64,000 bases of DNA. Source: Geopseudomonas sagittaria (lineage in GTDB: Bacteria; Pseudomonadota; Gammaproteobacteria; Pseudomonadales; Pseudomonadaceae). The stretch is taken from positions 1 through 64,000 of the forward strand of contig NZ_FOXM01000008.1 of assembly GCF_900115715.1 (NCBI RefSeq), in the 5' to 3' direction. The notes under the pieces were generated by a model. The model saw nothing but the letters and a program-made list of their open reading frames with translations, searched no databases and had not been told where the DNA came from. Of this stretch, positions 35,795 through 46,151 are shown one piece after another. Each line of letters begins with the position of its first letter. The stretch's first letter is position 1. Position numbers and translations under genes: made by a program.

Positions 35795-36618
35795 TGACGC
35801 TGTACGCCGTCGGCGACGTGCAGGGCTGCCTGCGGCCGCTCAAGTGCCTGCTCGAACGGGTGGCCTTCGATCCGGCTCGCGACCACCTGTGGCTGGTCGG
35901 CGACCTGGTCAACCGCGGCCCGCAGTCGCTGGAAACCCTGCGCTTCCTGTTCGCCATGCGCGAGTCGGTGACCAGCGTGCTCGGCAACCACGACCTGCAC
36001 CTGCTGGCGGTGGCGCACAACGTCGAGCGCCTGAAGAAGGGCGACACCCTGCGCGAAGTCCTCGACGCGCCGGATCGCGACGAGCTGCTCGACTGGCTGC
36101 GCCACCTGCCGCTGCTGCATCATGACGAGCAGCGCCAGATCACCCTGGTGCATGCCGGCATCCCGCCGCAGTGGACCCTGAAGAAGGCGCGCAAGCGCGC
36201 GGCCGAGGTCGAGGAAGCCCTGCGCGACGACGCCCGCCTGCCACTGTTCCTCGACGGCATGTACGGCAACGAGCCGAACAAGTGGGACAGCACGCTGCAC
36301 GGAGTCACCCGGCTGCGCACCATCACCAACTACTTCACCCGCATGCGCTTCTGCACCGCCGACGGTCGTCTCGACCTGAAGAGCAAGGAAGGCCTGGGCA
36401 CCGCGCCGAGCGGCTATGCGCCCTGGTTCAGTCACCCCAACCGCCGGACCCGCGGGCAGAGGATCATCTTCGGCCACTGGGCCGCCCTGCAGGGCCGCTG
36501 CAGCGAGCCCGGCGTCGAGGCACTGGACTCCGGCTGCGTGTGGGGCGCCAACCTGACCCTGCTCAACGTCGACAGCGGCGAGCGCCACACCTGCAGTTGC
36601 CACAAGGAGCAACCATGA
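35794..36618 (+). CDS. apaH: Bis(5'-nucleosyl)-tetraphosphatase, symmetrical
   Basis: Hydrolyses Ap4A and related dinucleotides to two ADP; also removes Np4-type caps from RNA in E. coli. 274 aa. Metallophosphatase motifs are complete: GDVQG (about 7-11), GDLVNRG (about 34-40), GNHD (about 63-66) and a C-terminal GHW. Overlaps: one base with apaG and four with glpE. Confidence 0.96.
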
Positions 36619-36944
36619 GCGAATTCAAGCGCATCGACCCCGTCAGCGCACACAGCCTGCGCCTGGATGGCGCCACGGTGGTCGACATCCGCGACCCGCA
36701 CAGCTTCGCCAACGGTCACATCCGCGGCGCACGCCACCTGGACAACCACTCGCTGGCCGACTTCATCGCCAGCGCCGATCTCGATGCGCCACTGCTGGTG
36801 GTCTGCTACCACGGCAACTCCAGCCAGAGCGCCGCCGCCTATCTTGCCCACCAGGGCTTCAGCGACGTCTACAGCCTGGATGGCGGCTTCGAGCTGTGGA
36901 ACAGCCGCTATCCGGACGAGGTCGCCCGCGGCCAGGACGACTGA
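36615..36944 (+). CDS. glpE: Thiosulfate sulfurtransferase GlpE (rhodanese)
   Basis: Single-domain rhodanese, 109 aa, transferring sulfur from thiosulfate to thiol acceptors through a cysteine persulfide. The active-site loop is VVCYHGNSS, with the catalytic Cys near residue 65. Strong AAGGAG ribosome-binding site; ATG overlaps apaH's stop (ATGA). Named glpE by family; it is not near glpD here. Confidence 0.93.
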   Translation: MSEFKRIDPVSAHSLRLDGATVVDIRDPHSFANGHIRGARHLDNHSLADFIASADLDAPLLVVCYHGNSSQSAAAYLAHQGFSDVYSLDGGFELWNSRYPDEVARGQDD

Positions 36945-37007
36945 ACCGCTCGCCCTTCCGCTCACCCGTCAGCCGATTTTTCCTGCTGCGCTCGCGACAA
37001 AGCAGGT

Positions 37008-37014
37008 CTATGCT
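37008..37014 (+). promoter_or_regulatory. Sigma-S-like -10 element before prkA
   Basis: CTATGCT resembles the extended -10 preferred by RpoS (CTATACT), with no good -35 at the right distance. The enteric homologues of this operon are RpoS-dependent. A small 7-bp hairpin follows at 37040-37057. The rest of the 235-nt gap between glpE and prkA holds nothing else recognisable. Confidence 0.35.
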
Positions 37015-37179
37015 CATCTCAAGCGATTTGCAAAAAGGAAAGCCGGACCACCGGCTTCCAGGCAGGTAGTACGACCATTGGGGGTCGAGAGAGGGGTCAG
37101 GCAGGTCGGCGCCGCGCACCGGTCTGCTCATGCCCGCCCGAGGCCCGCGTCCGGTTAAGGCATCGAGCGAGGTGACGTC

Positions 37180-39102
37180 ATGAGCATTTTCAGCCATTTC
37201 CAACAACGCTACGAAACGACGCGCCAGGAGGAATACTCCCTGCAGGAGTATCTCGACCTGTGCAAGCAGGATCCGCTGACCTACGCCAGCGCCGCCGAGC
37301 GCATGCTCAAGGCCATCGGCGAAGCGCAACTGGTCGACACGGCCAGCGACCCGCGACTGTCGCGGATCTTCTCCAACAAGGTGATTCGCCGCTATCCGGC
37401 GTTTGCCGACTTCCACGGCATGGAAGACTGCATCGACCAGATCGTCTCCTACTTCCGCCATGCCGCCCAGGGCCTGGAAGAGAAGAAGCAGATCCTCTAC
37501 CTGCTGGGTCCGGTGGGCGGCGGCAAGTCGTCGCTGGCGGAAAAACTCAAGCACCTGATGGAGCACATCCCCTTCTACGCGATCAAGGGCTCGCCGGTGT
37601 TCGAGTCGCCACTGGGGCTGTTCAACCCGGACGAGGACGGCGCCATCCTCGAGGAAGAGTACGGCATCCCGCAGCGCTACCTGAGCTCGATCATGTCGCC
37701 GTGGGCAGCCAAGCGCCTCACCGAGTTCGGCGGCGACATCAGCAAGTTCCGCGTGGTCAAGCTGTACCCGTCGATCCTCAACCAGATCGCCATCGCCAAG
37801 ACCGAGCCGGGCGACGAGAACAACCAGGACATCTCCGCGCTGGTCGGCAAGGTCGATATCCGCAAGCTGGAGGAATTCCCGCAGAACGACCCGGACGCCT
37901 ACAGCTACTCCGGTGCGCTGTGCCGCGCCAACCAGGGCATCATGGAATTCGTCGAGATGTTCAAGGCGCCGATCAAGGTGCTGCACCCGCTGCTGACCGC
38001 CACCCAGGAAGGCAACTACAACAGCACCGAAGGCCTCGGCGCGATCCCCTACAGCGGCATCCTGCTGGCCCACTCCAACGAGGCCGAGTGGCACAGCTTC
38101 CGCAACAACAAGAACAACGAAGCGTTCATCGACCGCATCTACATCGTCAAAGTGCCCTACTGCCTGCGCGTCACCGACGAGATCAAGATCTACGACAAGC
38201 TGCTGGTCAACAGCTCGCTGGCCAGCGCCCACTGCGCACCCGACACCCTGAAGATGCTCGCCCAGTTCACCGTACTGAGCCGCCTGAAGGAGCCGGAAAA
38301 CTCCAACATCTACTCGAAGATGCGCGTCTACGACGGCGAGAACCTCAAGGACACCGATCCCAAGGCCAAGTCGATCCAGGAATACCGCGACGCCGCCGGC
38401 GTCGACGAGGGCATGAACGGCCTGTCGACCCGTTTCGCCTTCAAGATCCTCTCCAAGGTGTTCAACTTCGACCCCCACGAGGTGGCGGCCAACCCGGTGC
38501 ACCTGCTCTACGTGCTCGAGCAGCAGATCGAGCAGGAGCAGTTCCCGGCGGAAACCCGCGAGCGCTACCTGCGCTTCCTCAAGGAATACCTGGCGCCGCG
38601 CTACGTCGAGTTCATCGGCAAGGAAATCCAGACCGCCTATCTGGAGTCCTACAGCGAGTACGGGCAGAACATCTTCGACCGCTACGTGCTGTACGCCGAC
38701 TTCTGGATCCAGGACCAGGAATACCGCGATCCGGAGACCGGCGAGATCCTCAATCGCGGCTCGCTCAACGAGGAACTGGAGAAGATCGAGAAGCCGGCCG
38801 GCATCAGCAACCCGAAGGATTTCCGCAACGAGATCGTCAACTTCGTGCTGCGTGCCCGGGCCAACAACAACGGCAAGAACCCGTCGTGGCTGTCCTACGA
38901 GAAGCTGCGTGCGGTGATCGAGAAGAAGATGTTCTCCAACACCGAGGAGCTGCTGCCGGTGATCAGCTTCAACGCCAAGGGCAGCAAGGACGAGCAGCAG
39001 AAACACAACGACTTCGTGCGGCGCATGGTCGAGCGCGGCTACACCGAGAAACAGGTGCGCCTGCTCGCCGAATGGTATCTGCGCGTGCGCAAGTCGCAGT
39101 AG
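37180..39102 (+). CDS. prkA: PrkA/YeaG serine protein kinase
   Basis: 640 aa. An AAA-like N-terminal domain with Walker A GPVGGGKS (about 109-116), and a C-terminal region related to Hanks-type or cAMP-dependent kinases. The family has been described both as a kinase and as an AAA protease. It heads the prkA-yeaH-ycgB group, linked to nutrient stress and stationary phase in enterics and to sporulation in Bacillus; the cellular role in Pseudomonas is not well defined. Strong conservation through the whole length, no damage seen. Confidence 0.94.
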   Translation: MSIFSHFQQRYETTRQEEYSLQEYLDLCKQDPLTYASAAERMLKAIGEAQLVDTASDPRLSRIFSNKVIRRYPAFADFHGMEDCIDQIVSYFRHAAQGLEEKKQILYLLGPVGGGKSSLAEKLKHLMEHIPFYAIKGSPVFESPLGLFNPDEDGAILEEEYGIPQRYLSSIMSPWAAKRLTEFGGDISKFRVVKLYPSILNQIAIAKTEPGDENNQDISALVGKVDIRKLEEFPQNDPDAYSYSGALCRANQGIMEFVEMFKAPIKVLHPLLTATQEGNYNSTEGLGAIPYSGILLAHSNEAEWHSFRNNKNNEAFIDRIYIVKVPYCLRVTDEIKIYDKLLVNSSLASAHCAPDTLKMLAQFTVLSRLKEPENSNIYSKMRVYDGENLKDTDPKAKSIQEYRDAAGVDEGMNGLSTRFAFKILSKVFNFDPHEVAANPVHLLYVLEQQIEQEQFPAETRERYLRFLKEYLAPRYVEFIGKEIQTAYLESYSEYGQNIFDRYVLYADFWIQDQEYRDPETGEILNRGSLNEELEKIEKPAGISNPKDFRNEIVNFVLRARANNNGKNPSWLSYEKLRAVIEKKMFSNTEELLPVISFNAKGSKDEQQKHNDFVRRMVERGYTEKQVRLLAEWYLRVRKSQ

Positions 39103-39119
39103 TAATCTAGGGAAAGATC

Positions 39120-39160
39120 CAGCCCGGAGCACCGCGCGGGAGTCGTCACGCTCCGGGCTG
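39120..39160. repeat. 11-bp inverted repeat in the prkA-yeaH gap
   Basis: CAGCCCGGAGC (39120-39130) is perfectly complementary to 39150-39160, with a 19-nt loop. No T-run follows, so it is more likely an mRNA-processing or stability hairpin than a full terminator. Confidence 0.75.
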
Positions 39161-39194
39161 TCCCTCCGGCCTCCAGTCAGCACCGGAGCACGCC

Positions 39195-40469
39195 ATGAGT
39201 TACGTCATCGACCGACGACTGAACGGCAAGAACAAGAGCACGGTGAACCGCCAGCGCTTCCTGCGCCGGTACCGTGACCACATCAAGAAGGCGGTGGAAG
39301 AGGCCGTCAGCCGGCGCTCGATCACCGACATGGAGCACGGCGAGCAGATCAGCATCCCCTCTCGCGATATCGACGAGCCGGTGCTGCACCACGGCCGCGG
39401 CGGCCGGCAGACCATCATCCACCCGGGCAACAAGGAGTTCACCGCCGGCGAGCGCATCCCGCGACCCTCCGGTGGCGGCGGTGGCGGCTCGGGCCAGGGC
39501 AAGGCCAGCAACTCCGGCGAGGGCGAGGACGACTTCGTCTTCCAGATCACCCAGGAGGAATTCCTCGACTTCATGTTCGAGGACCTGGCGCTGCCCAACC
39601 TGGTGAAGAAGCATCTGACCGGCATGGACAGCTTCAAGACCGTGCGCGCCGGGATCAGCAGCGAGGGCACCCCCGCGCGCCTGAACATCGTGCGCACCCT
39701 GCGCTCGGCCCACGCCCGACGCATCGCCCTGTCCGGCTCCAGCCGCAACCACCTGCGCGAACTGAAGGCCGAACTGGAGCGACTCAAGCGCGAGGAGCCG
39801 GACAACTTTGGCGAAATCCGCGAGGTGGAAGAGCAGATCGCCGGGCTGCGCGCGCGCATCGAGCGCCTGCCGTTCCTCGACACCTTCGACCTCAAGTACA
39901 ACCTGCTGGTCAAGCAGCCCAACCCCACCTCCAAGGCGGTGATGTTCTGCCTGATGGACGTCTCCGGCTCGATGACCCAGGCCACCAAGGACATTGCCAA
40001 GCGCTTCTTCATCCTCCTCTACCTGTTCCTCAAGCGCAGCTACGACAAGATCGAGGTGGTGTTCATCCGCCACCACACCAGCGCCAAGGAGGTCGACGAG
40101 CAGGAGTTCTTCTACTCGCGGGAAACCGGCGGCACCATCGTCTCCAGCGCCCTCAAGCTGATGCAGGAGGTGCTAGCCGAACGCTACCCGGTCAACGAAT
40201 GGAACATCTACGCCGCCCAGGCCTCGGACGGCGACAACTGGAACGACGACTCGCCGGTCTGCCGCGACATCCTGATGCGCCAGATCATGCCGTTCGTCCA
40301 GTACTTCAGCTATGTCGAGATCACCCCGCGCGAGCACCAGGCGCTGTGGCACGAGTACGAGCAGGTCAGCGAGGCCTTCCCCGACAGCTTCGCCCAGCAG
40401 CAGATCGTCTCCGCCGCCGACATCTACCCGGTGTTCCGCGAACTGTTCCAGAGGAGGGTCGCCGCATGA
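39195..40469 (+). CDS. yeaH: YeaH/DUF444 von Willebrand A-domain protein
   Basis: 424 aa. A basic N-terminus, a glycine-rich linker (GGGGGGSG near residue 95), a helical charged segment and a C-terminal VWA domain with the MIDAS motif DVSGSM near 255. VWA proteins of this kind typically pair with AAA+ partners, which makes PrkA next door a natural candidate. Overlaps ycgB by 4 nt (ATGA). Function unknown beyond a link to stress survival in enterics. Confidence 0.92.
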   Translation: MSYVIDRRLNGKNKSTVNRQRFLRRYRDHIKKAVEEAVSRRSITDMEHGEQISIPSRDIDEPVLHHGRGGRQTIIHPGNKEFTAGERIPRPSGGGGGGSGQGKASNSGEGEDDFVFQITQEEFLDFMFEDLALPNLVKKHLTGMDSFKTVRAGISSEGTPARLNIVRTLRSAHARRIALSGSSRNHLRELKAELERLKREEPDNFGEIREVEEQIAGLRARIERLPFLDTFDLKYNLLVKQPNPTSKAVMFCLMDVSGSMTQATKDIAKRFFILLYLFLKRSYDKIEVVFIRHHTSAKEVDEQEFFYSRETGGTIVSSALKLMQEVLAERYPVNEWNIYAAQASDGDNWNDDSPVCRDILMRQIMPFVQYFSYVEITPREHQALWHEYEQVSEAFPDSFAQQQIVSAADIYPVFRELFQRRVAA

Positions 40470-42025
40470 GCCCTCGCGCCAAGAAAGGCCAGCCCCTGTC
40501 CACCAGCTCGGAATGGTCCTTCGACCTGATCCGCACCTACGACCGCGAGATCGCCCGCCTGGCCGAGCGCTATGCGCTGGACACCTACCCCAACCAGATC
40601 GAGGTGATCAGTGCCGAGCAGATGATGGACGCCTACGCCTCGGTAGGCATGCCGATCGGCTACCACCACTGGTCCTACGGCAAGCACTTCCTCAGCACCG
40701 AGAAGGGCTACAAGCGCGGGCAGATGGGCCTGGCCTACGAGATCGTGATCAACTCGGACCCGTGCATCGCCTACCTCATGGAAGAGAACACCATGTGCAT
40801 GCAGGCGCTGGTGGTGGCCCACGCCTGCTACGGCCACAACAGCTTCTTCAAGGGCAACTACCTGTTCCGCAGCTGGACCGACGCCCGCTCGATCATCGAC
40901 TACCTGGTGTTCGCCAAGCAGTACATCGACAAGTGCGAGGAGCGCCACGGCATCGACGCGGTGGAGGACCTGCTCGACTCCTGCCACGCGCTGATGAACT
41001 ACGGCGTCGATCGCTACAAGCGGCCCTATCCGATCTCCGCCGAGGAGGAACGCCGCCGCCAGAAGGATCGCGAGGAGCAGCTGCAGCAGCAGGTCAACGA
41101 CCTGTGGCGGACCATCCCCAAGGGCGCCGGCAAGGGGCGCGAGGATGACGGCAAGCGCTTCCCGGCCGAGCCGCAGGAAAACATCCTCTACTTCATCGAG
41201 AAGCACGCGCCGCTGCTCGAGCCCTGGCAGCGCGAGGTGGTGCGCATCGTGCGCAAGATCGCCCAGTACTTCTATCCGCAGCGCCAGACCCAGGTGATGA
41301 ACGAGGGCTGGGCCACCTTCTGGCACTACACCCTGCTCAACGACCTCTACGACGAGGGGCTGGTCACCGACGGCTTCATGATGGAGTTCCTCCAGTACCA
41401 CACCAGCGTGGTCTACCAGCCACCGTTCGACAGCCCCTACTACAACGGCATCAACCCCTACGCGCTGGGCTTCGCCATGTACCGCGACATCCGCCGCATC
41501 TGCGAGGAGCCGACCGAGGAGGATCGCCGCTGGTTCCCCGACATCGCCGGCAGCGACTGGCTGGCCACCCTCAAGTTCGCCATGCAGAACTTCAAGGACG
41601 AAAGCTTCATCCAGCAGTTCCTCTCGCCGCGGCTGATCCGCGAATTCCGCCTGTTCAGCATCCGCGACGACGACCAGCAGGAAGAGCTGCTGGTCGACGC
41701 CATCCACGACGACAACGGCTACCGGATCATCCGCGACCACCTGGCGGCGCAGTACAACCTCGGCAACCGCGAGCCCAACGTGCAGATCTGGAACGTCGAC
41801 CGCCGCGGCGACCGCTCGCTGACCCTGCGCCACTACCAGCACGAGCGCAAGCCGCTGGGCAGCTCCACCGAGGATGTGCTCCGCCATCTGCACCGCCTGT
41901 GGGGCTTCGACGTGCACCTGGAAAGCATGCAGGGCGAGCAGCGCGTGGCCGTGCAGCACATGCCGCCGCGCCGCGAACGCGAGGCGGAGGCCAGCCACTT
42001 CGACCTAATCGCCCGCCCGGTCTGA
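40466..42025 (+). CDS. ycgB: SpoVR/YcgB-family protein
   Basis: 519 aa. Conserved family blocks: [12 protein letters not shown] at the N-terminus, [14 protein letters not shown], and [11 protein letters not shown] in the middle. The His/Glu-rich motifs ([17 protein letters not shown]) look like a metal site but are not proven catalytic. SpoVR is needed for spore cortex in Bacillus; its role in non-sporulating Pseudomonas is unknown. Start chosen by GAGGAGGG upstream and ATGA overlap with yeaH. Confidence 0.93.
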   Translation: MSPRAKKGQPLSTSSEWSFDLIRTYDREIARLAERYALDTYPNQIEVISAEQMMDAYASVGMPIGYHHWSYGKHFLSTEKGYKRGQMGLAYEIVINSDPCIAYLMEENTMCMQALVVAHACYGHNSFFKGNYLFRSWTDARSIIDYLVFAKQYIDKCEERHGIDAVEDLLDSCHALMNYGVDRYKRPYPISAEEERRRQKDREEQLQQQVNDLWRTIPKGAGKGREDDGKRFPAEPQENILYFIEKHAPLLEPWQREVVRIVRKIAQYFYPQRQTQVMNEGWATFWHYTLLNDLYDEGLVTDGFMMEFLQYHTSVVYQPPFDSPYYNGINPYALGFAMYRDIRRICEEPTEEDRRWFPDIAGSDWLATLKFAMQNFKDESFIQQFLSPRLIREFRLFSIRDDDQQEELLVDAIHDDNGYRIIRDHLAAQYNLGNREPNVQIWNVDRRGDRSLTLRHYQHERKPLGSSTEDVLRHLHRLWGFDVHLESMQGEQRVAVQHMPPRREREAEASHFDLIARPV

Positions 42026-42119
42026 GAACCGCCGCGCACTCGCCGCGCCGCCGTCGTCGCCCTGCGCGCGGCGGCGCGTTATCCTCTGCGCCAATCCCAT
42101 GCTGCTTGCAGGACATGCC

Positions 42120-43367
42120 ATGCAGATCTACAAGGTGGGCGGCGCCGTGCGCGACCGCCTGCTCGGCCGCCCGGTCACGGAAACCGACTGGGTGGTGGTC
42201 GGCGCCCGCGCCGAAGAGCTCATTGCCCAGGGCTACCGCCCGGTCGGTGCCGACTTCCCGGTGTTTCTCCATCCGCAGAGCGGCGAGGAGTACGCCCTCG
42301 CCCGCACCGAACGCAAGAGCGGGCGCGGCTACGGCGGCTTCACCTTCTACGCCAGCCCCGAGGTCACCCTCGAGGAAGACCTGATACGCCGCGACCTGAC
42401 CATCAACGCCATCGCCGAGGACGCCGAGGGGCGGCTCATCGACCCCTACGGCGGCCGGGACGATCTCGCCCTGCGCCTGCTGCGCCACGTCTCGCCGGCC
42501 TTCGCCGAGGATCCGCTGCGCGTGCTGCGGGTCGCCCGCTTCGCCGCACGCTATGCACCGCTGGGTTTCCGCGTCGCCGAGGAAACCCTGGCGCTGATGG
42601 GCGAGATCGCCGCTTCCGGCGAACTGGCCGAGCTGACCGCCGAGCGGGTGTGGAAGGAGATCGCCCGCGCGCTGATGGAGCCACGCCCGGAGGTGTTCGT
42701 GCAGATCCTGCGCGATTGCGGCGCCCTGCAGCAGCTGCTGCCGGAGGTGCAGGCGCTGTTCGGCGTGCCGCAGCCGGCCCTGCATCACCCGGAGATCGAT
42801 ACCGGCGAGCACGTGCTGATGACCCTGCGCCAGTGCGCCGAGCACGACCAGCCGCTGGCCGTGCGCTGGGCGTGCCTGCTCCACGACCTCGGCAAGGGGC
42901 TGACCGACCCGCAACACTGGCCACGGCACATCGCCCACGAACAGCGCGGCCTGCGCCTGATCGAGGCGGTCAACGCGCGCTGCAAGGCGCCGCGCGACTG
43001 TGCCGAGCTGGCGTTGCTGGTCGGCGAGTATCACACCCATGCGCACCGCGCCCGGGAGCTGCGCGCGCAGACCCTGGCCGAGCTGTTCCAGCACTTCGAT
43101 CTGTACCGGCGGCCGGAGCGTTTCGAGGCCTTCATCGCCGCCAGCGAGATGGACGCGCGCGGCCGCCTCGGCCTCGAGCGCCAGCCCTATCCGCAGGCCG
43201 ACTACCTGCGCGCGGCGGCGGCCGTGGCGCGCGGCGTCGGCGTGCAGCCGTTGCTGGAGCAGGGCTTCCAGGGGGCGGAGCTGGGTGAGGCGCTCAAGCG
43301 CGCCCGGCTGAGTGCGCTGCAGGCGTTCCGCGAGGCGCAGCGCGCCGGCTCGGAACCGGCGCCGTAG
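42120..43367 (+). CDS. cca: CCA-adding enzyme (tRNA nucleotidyltransferase) with HD domain
   Basis: Adds or repairs the 3'-CCA of tRNAs; 415 aa, class II. GGAVRD (residues 8-13) and the ETDWVVVG acidic motif form the nucleotidyl-transfer site; [10 protein letters not shown] follows. An HD phosphohydrolase domain with LLHDLGKG (near 255) is present, as in the multifunctional gammaproteobacterial enzyme. The ATG at 42120 is preferred to the in-frame 42099 by family start [12 protein letters not shown]. Confidence 0.96.
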   Translation: MQIYKVGGAVRDRLLGRPVTETDWVVVGARAEELIAQGYRPVGADFPVFLHPQSGEEYALARTERKSGRGYGGFTFYASPEVTLEEDLIRRDLTINAIAEDAEGRLIDPYGGRDDLALRLLRHVSPAFAEDPLRVLRVARFAARYAPLGFRVAEETLALMGEIAASGELAELTAERVWKEIARALMEPRPEVFVQILRDCGALQQLLPEVQALFGVPQPALHHPEIDTGEHVLMTLRQCAEHDQPLAVRWACLLHDLGKGLTDPQHWPRHIAHEQRGLRLIEAVNARCKAPRDCAELALLVGEYHTHAHRARELRAQTLAELFQHFDLYRRPERFEAFIAASEMDARGRLGLERQPYPQADYLRAAAAVARGVGVQPLLEQGFQGAELGEALKRARLSALQAFREAQRAGSEPAP

Positions 43368-43434
43368 TTTCGCTGCTCCATAGTTCCGTATGGGTGGCAA
43401 ACGAGCGCCGGTCTTTTTCACCAGCGGTGCCGCA

Positions 43435-43474
43435 CGCAGGCTGGAAAATCGCTGGCGCGAGTTTCCAGCCTGCG
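43435..43474. repeat. 13-bp perfect inverted repeat between cca and folK
   Basis: CGCAGGCTGGAAA (43435-43447) and its exact complement (43462-43474) flank a 14-nt loop in the gap between the convergent cca and folK. It lacks a T-run on either strand, so it is only a possible terminator. Confidence 0.75.
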
Positions 43475-43477
43475 ACC

Positions 43478-44029
43478 TCAAGAAGCCTGGGGTTGGGGAG
43501 GCGGGAAGGCAGCGCGCAACTGCACCGGGGTCAGCTCGGCACCACGCCAGGCGAACGACACCGGCCACAGGCGCTGCTCGATGTGCGCCGCCTGCCACAG
43601 GGCGGCGAAGCTGCGCCCCTCGCCGGGATGGCGCAGCTCCGGCGCCAGCAGGGCCAGCGGCCAGAGCACGAAGGCGTTGCGCAGGATTTCCGCGCGCGGC
43701 AGCTGCAGGCCGTCGAAGTCGCCGACCAGATCGTCGTAGAGCAGCACGTCGATATCCAGCGGCAACCCCTTGCGGTCGGGAGCGTAGCGGCCGTTGTCCG
43801 CCTCGATGGCCTTGAGCCGACGATCCAGCTCGGCCAGTGGCAGGTCGGTCTGCGCCATCACCGCGAGGTTGTAGAAGGGCCCGCTGCGGATGCCTACCGG
43901 CTCGCTCTCGAACACCGGAGAACAGCGCAGGTCGACGAGGAACGCGTCCAGCGCCTCCAGTCCGGCGCTCAGATGCGCATGGCGGCGGACATTGCTGCCC
44001 AGGCCGAGAAATACCGTGCTCAGCGACAT
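43478..44029 (-). CDS. folK: FolK-like pterin pyrophosphokinase homologue, divergent catalytic loop
   Basis: 183 aa, against about 160 for standard FolK. The fold is clear: LGLGSN near the N-terminus, GPFYNLAV, LPLDIDVLLYDD and the LWPLALLAPELRHP block. The catalytic loop between GRY and LDID is about two residues shorter than E. coli HPPK. The residues corresponding to R84, W89 and R92 of E. coli (GRVRKAERWGPRTLDLD) are not conserved here (GRYAPDRKGLPLDID). An extra C-terminal tail of about 25 residues follows. It overlaps folB by 10 nt. It may be a weak or repurposed enzyme, with the main folK elsewhere. Confidence 0.75.
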   Translation of the reverse strand: MSLSTVFLGLGSNVRRHAHLSAGLEALDAFLVDLRCSPVFESEPVGIRSGPFYNLAVMAQTDLPLAELDRRLKAIEADNGRYAPDRKGLPLDIDVLLYDDLVGDFDGLQLPRAEILRNAFVLWPLALLAPELRHPGEGRSFAALWQAAHIEQRLWPVSFAWRGAELTPVQLRAAFPPPQPQAS

Positions 44030-44376
44030 CCGCGCTCGATCTCCACGCCAACACCGCCGCGCGCCGCCGGCACCGCGCCGGGCTTGGTCAGGCGCAGGCG
44101 CAGCCAGCGGATGCCGAACTCGGCCATCAGCAGGGCGGCCAGGCGCTCGGCGAAGGTTTCCACCAGCTGGTACTCGCCGGCTGCGGCGAAGGCCTGGATC
44201 CGCGCGCTGACCGCCGCGTAGTCGAGGGCGGCGCCCAGATCGTCGCTGGCCGCGGCCGGACGGATATCCCAGCCCAGCTGCAGGTCCAGGGTCAGGCACT
44301 GGCGAATGCCGCGCTCCCAGTCGTACACCCCGATCACGGTGTCGACTTCCAGCCCGTCGATGAAGACTATGTCCAC
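44020..44376 (-). CDS. folB: Dihydroneopterin aldolase
   Basis: Folate pathway: converts 7,8-dihydroneopterin to 6-hydroxymethyl-dihydropterin and epimerises it to monapterin. 118 aa, the usual size. Family motifs: IGVYDWER near residue 17, DYAAVSARI, LVETFAERLA and the catalytic-lysine region LTKPGAV. The start at 44376 has a GAGG site. Divergent from plsY and overlapping the FolK-like gene, making a two-gene pterin operon. Confidence 0.94.
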   Translation of the reverse strand: MDIVFIDGLEVDTVIGVYDWERGIRQCLTLDLQLGWDIRPAAASDDLGAALDYAAVSARIQAFAAAGEYQLVETFAERLAALLMAEFGIRWLRLRLTKPGAVPAARGGVGVEIERGCR

Positions 44377-44394
44377 GCTATCCTCTTTCGCGTC

Positions 44395-44423
44395 ACGACA
44401 AGGGCGCGACGCGTGGTTAGAAT
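44395..44423 (+). promoter_or_regulatory. Predicted promoter of plsY
   Basis: -10 TAGAAT (44418-44423) with a weak -35 ACGACA (44395-44400) 17 nt upstream, in the divergent folB-plsY region. Confidence 0.4.
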
Positions 44424-44450
44424 CGAGGCTTTACCGCCCCGGAATCGATC

Positions 44451-45020
44451 ATGCCCTGGCTGCTGGCAATCGTTGCCTATCTGCTCGGCTCGCTGTCGTT
44501 CGCCGTGCTGCTGGGCCGCTGGCTCGGCACCGGCGACCCGCGCCTGGCCGGATCGGGCAACCCCGGCGCCACCAACATGCTGCGCTTGGCCGGCCGCAAG
44601 GCCGCCCTGTTCACCCTGTCCGGCGACCTGCTCAAGGGCCTGCTGCCGGTGCTGCTGGCCCGTCACTTCGAGCTGCCCGCGGTCCAGCAGGGCTGGATCG
44701 GCCTGGCGGCCGTCTGCGGCCACCTCTATCCGCTGTACTTCCACTTCCGCGGCGGCAAGGGCGTCGCCACCGCCGCCGGCCTGCTGCTCGGCCTGTACTG
44801 GCCGGCCGCCCTGCTGGCGCTCGCCGCCTGGCTGCTGACCTTCGCCCTGACCCGCATCAGCTCGCTGGCAGCGCTGGTCGCCACCCCGCTGACCCTGCCC
44901 CTGCTGGCCTGGCAACAGCCCTCGCTGCTGCTGCCGGTCACCCTGCTCGCCGCGCTGATCGTCTGGCGCCACCGCAGCAACCTGCGCGACCTCTACGGCG
45001 GCCGCGAACGGCACTTCTGA
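44451..45020 (+). CDS. plsY: Acyl-phosphate:glycerol-3-phosphate acyltransferase
   Basis: Integral membrane enzyme for the first acylation of glycerol-3-phosphate; 189 aa with five hydrophobic segments. The conserved cytoplasmic loops GSGNPGATN (about 35-43), HFRGGKGVA (about 97-105) and the C-terminal [11 protein letters not shown] block match the family. Convergent with tsaD 19 nt further on, the widespread plsY-tsaD-rpsU neighbourhood. Confidence 0.95.
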   Translation: MPWLLAIVAYLLGSLSFAVLLGRWLGTGDPRLAGSGNPGATNMLRLAGRKAALFTLSGDLLKGLLPVLLARHFELPAVQQGWIGLAAVCGHLYPLYFHFRGGKGVATAAGLLLGLYWPAALLALAAWLLTFALTRISSLAALVATPLTLPLLAWQQPSLLLPVTLLAALIVWRHRSNLRDLYGGRERHF

Positions 45021-45039
45021 GCCTGCCGCGCGGCGTGAA

Positions 45040-46077
45040 CTAGCGGTCGACCGGCAGCGCCGGCAGCGACTCCATCGACCAGCGTGGCTGCACGCCAATC
45101 GCCGGGCCGTCGTGCTGCCCGGCCAGCAGGCGCTGGCAGCCCGCGTAGGCAATCATGGCGCCGTTGTCGGTGCAGAAGCGCGGCCGGGCGTAGAACACCT
45201 GGCCCCTGAGTTCGCCGAGCATCTGCTCCAGAGACTGGCGCAGGGCGCTGTTGGCGCTCACCCCGCCGGCGATCACCAGGCGCTTGAGGCCGGTCTGCTT
45301 GAGCGCCCGCCGGCACTTGATGGTCAGAGTCTCCACCACCGCCTGCTGGAAGGCCAGCGCAACATCGCAGCGCGCCTGCTCGAGATCGCCCCCCTCGCGC
45401 TCGCACTGCTTCCAGGTGTTGAGGGCGAAGGTCTTCAGGCCGCTGAAGCTGAACTCCAGCCCCGGACGGTCGGTCATCGGCCGCGGGAAGACGAAGCGCC
45501 CCGGCGTGCCGCGCTCGGCGAGACGAGCGATTTCCGGACCGCCCGGGTAGCTGAGGCCGATCAGCTTGGCGGTCTTGTCGAAGGCCTCGCCCGCGGCGTC
45601 GTCCAGCGACTCGCCGAGCAGCTGGTACTCGCCGATGCCATCGACGCGCACCAGCTGGGTGTGCCCGCCGGACACCAGCAGAGCGACGAACGGAAACTCC
45701 GGCGGGCTCTCCTCGAGCATCGGCGCCAGCAGGTGCCCTTCCATGTGGTGCACGCCGACCGCCGGCACGCCCCAGGCCAGCGCCAGGGCCTGGGCGCAGG
45801 AGGCGCCGACCAGCAGCGCGCCGACCAGCCCCGGTCCGGCGGTATAGGCCACCGCGTCGATATCGGCGAAACTGCAGGCGGATTCGTCCAGCACCTGGCG
45901 AATCAGCGGCAGCATGCGCTTGACATGGTCGCGCGAGGCCAGCTCGGGCACCACGCCGCCATAGACCCGGTGCAGGTCGATCTGACTGAACAGGGCGTCG
46001 GCCAGCAGGCCATGCTCGCTGTCGTACAGGGCGACGCCGGTTTCGTCGCAGGAAGTTTCCAGGCCCAGTACTCGCAT
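45040..46077 (-). CDS. tsaD: tRNA N6-threonylcarbamoyladenosine transferase TsaD
   Basis: Catalytic subunit for t6A37 formation on ANN-decoding tRNAs, with TsaB, TsaC and TsaE; 345 aa of ASKHA fold. [11 protein letters not shown] at the N-terminus, metal ligands in HHMEGH (about 110-115), SGGHTQLV and the GGVSAN motif are all present. It is divergent from rpsU. One of its tRNA-Ile substrates (ANN decoder) is encoded in this window at 53880. Confidence 0.97.
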   Translation of the reverse strand: MRVLGLETSCDETGVALYDSEHGLLADALFSQIDLHRVYGGVVPELASRDHVKRMLPLIRQVLDESACSFADIDAVAYTAGPGLVGALLVGASCAQALALAWGVPAVGVHHMEGHLLAPMLEESPPEFPFVALLVSGGHTQLVRVDGIGEYQLLGESLDDAAGEAFDKTAKLIGLSYPGGPEIARLAERGTPGRFVFPRPMTDRPGLEFSFSGLKTFALNTWKQCEREGGDLEQARCDVALAFQQAVVETLTIKCRRALKQTGLKRLVIAGGVSANSALRQSLEQMLGELRGQVFYARPRFCTDNGAMIAYAGCQRLLAGQHDGPAIGVQPRWSMESLPALPVDR

Positions 46078-46121
46078 TGGGAAGTTGCCCCACCTTGCCG
46101 TGATCGTTCGCTAAACCGCGC

Positions 46122-46151
46122 ATGATAAGCGGGCCAGCCCGCCGATACCAA
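46122..46151 (-). promoter_or_regulatory. Predicted promoter of tsaD
   Basis: Minus strand: -35 TTGGTA (46151-46146), 18-nt spacer, -10 TATCAT (46127-46122). Between it and the rpsU promoter lies a GC hairpin GCCGGCCGG-N10-CCGGCCGGC (46156-46183) followed by TTTT on the plus strand. Confidence 0.5.

Noticed and set aside
36859-39183. Long minus-strand frame opposite prkA
   Set aside because: Antisense shadow of prkA; no ribosome-binding site or domain.
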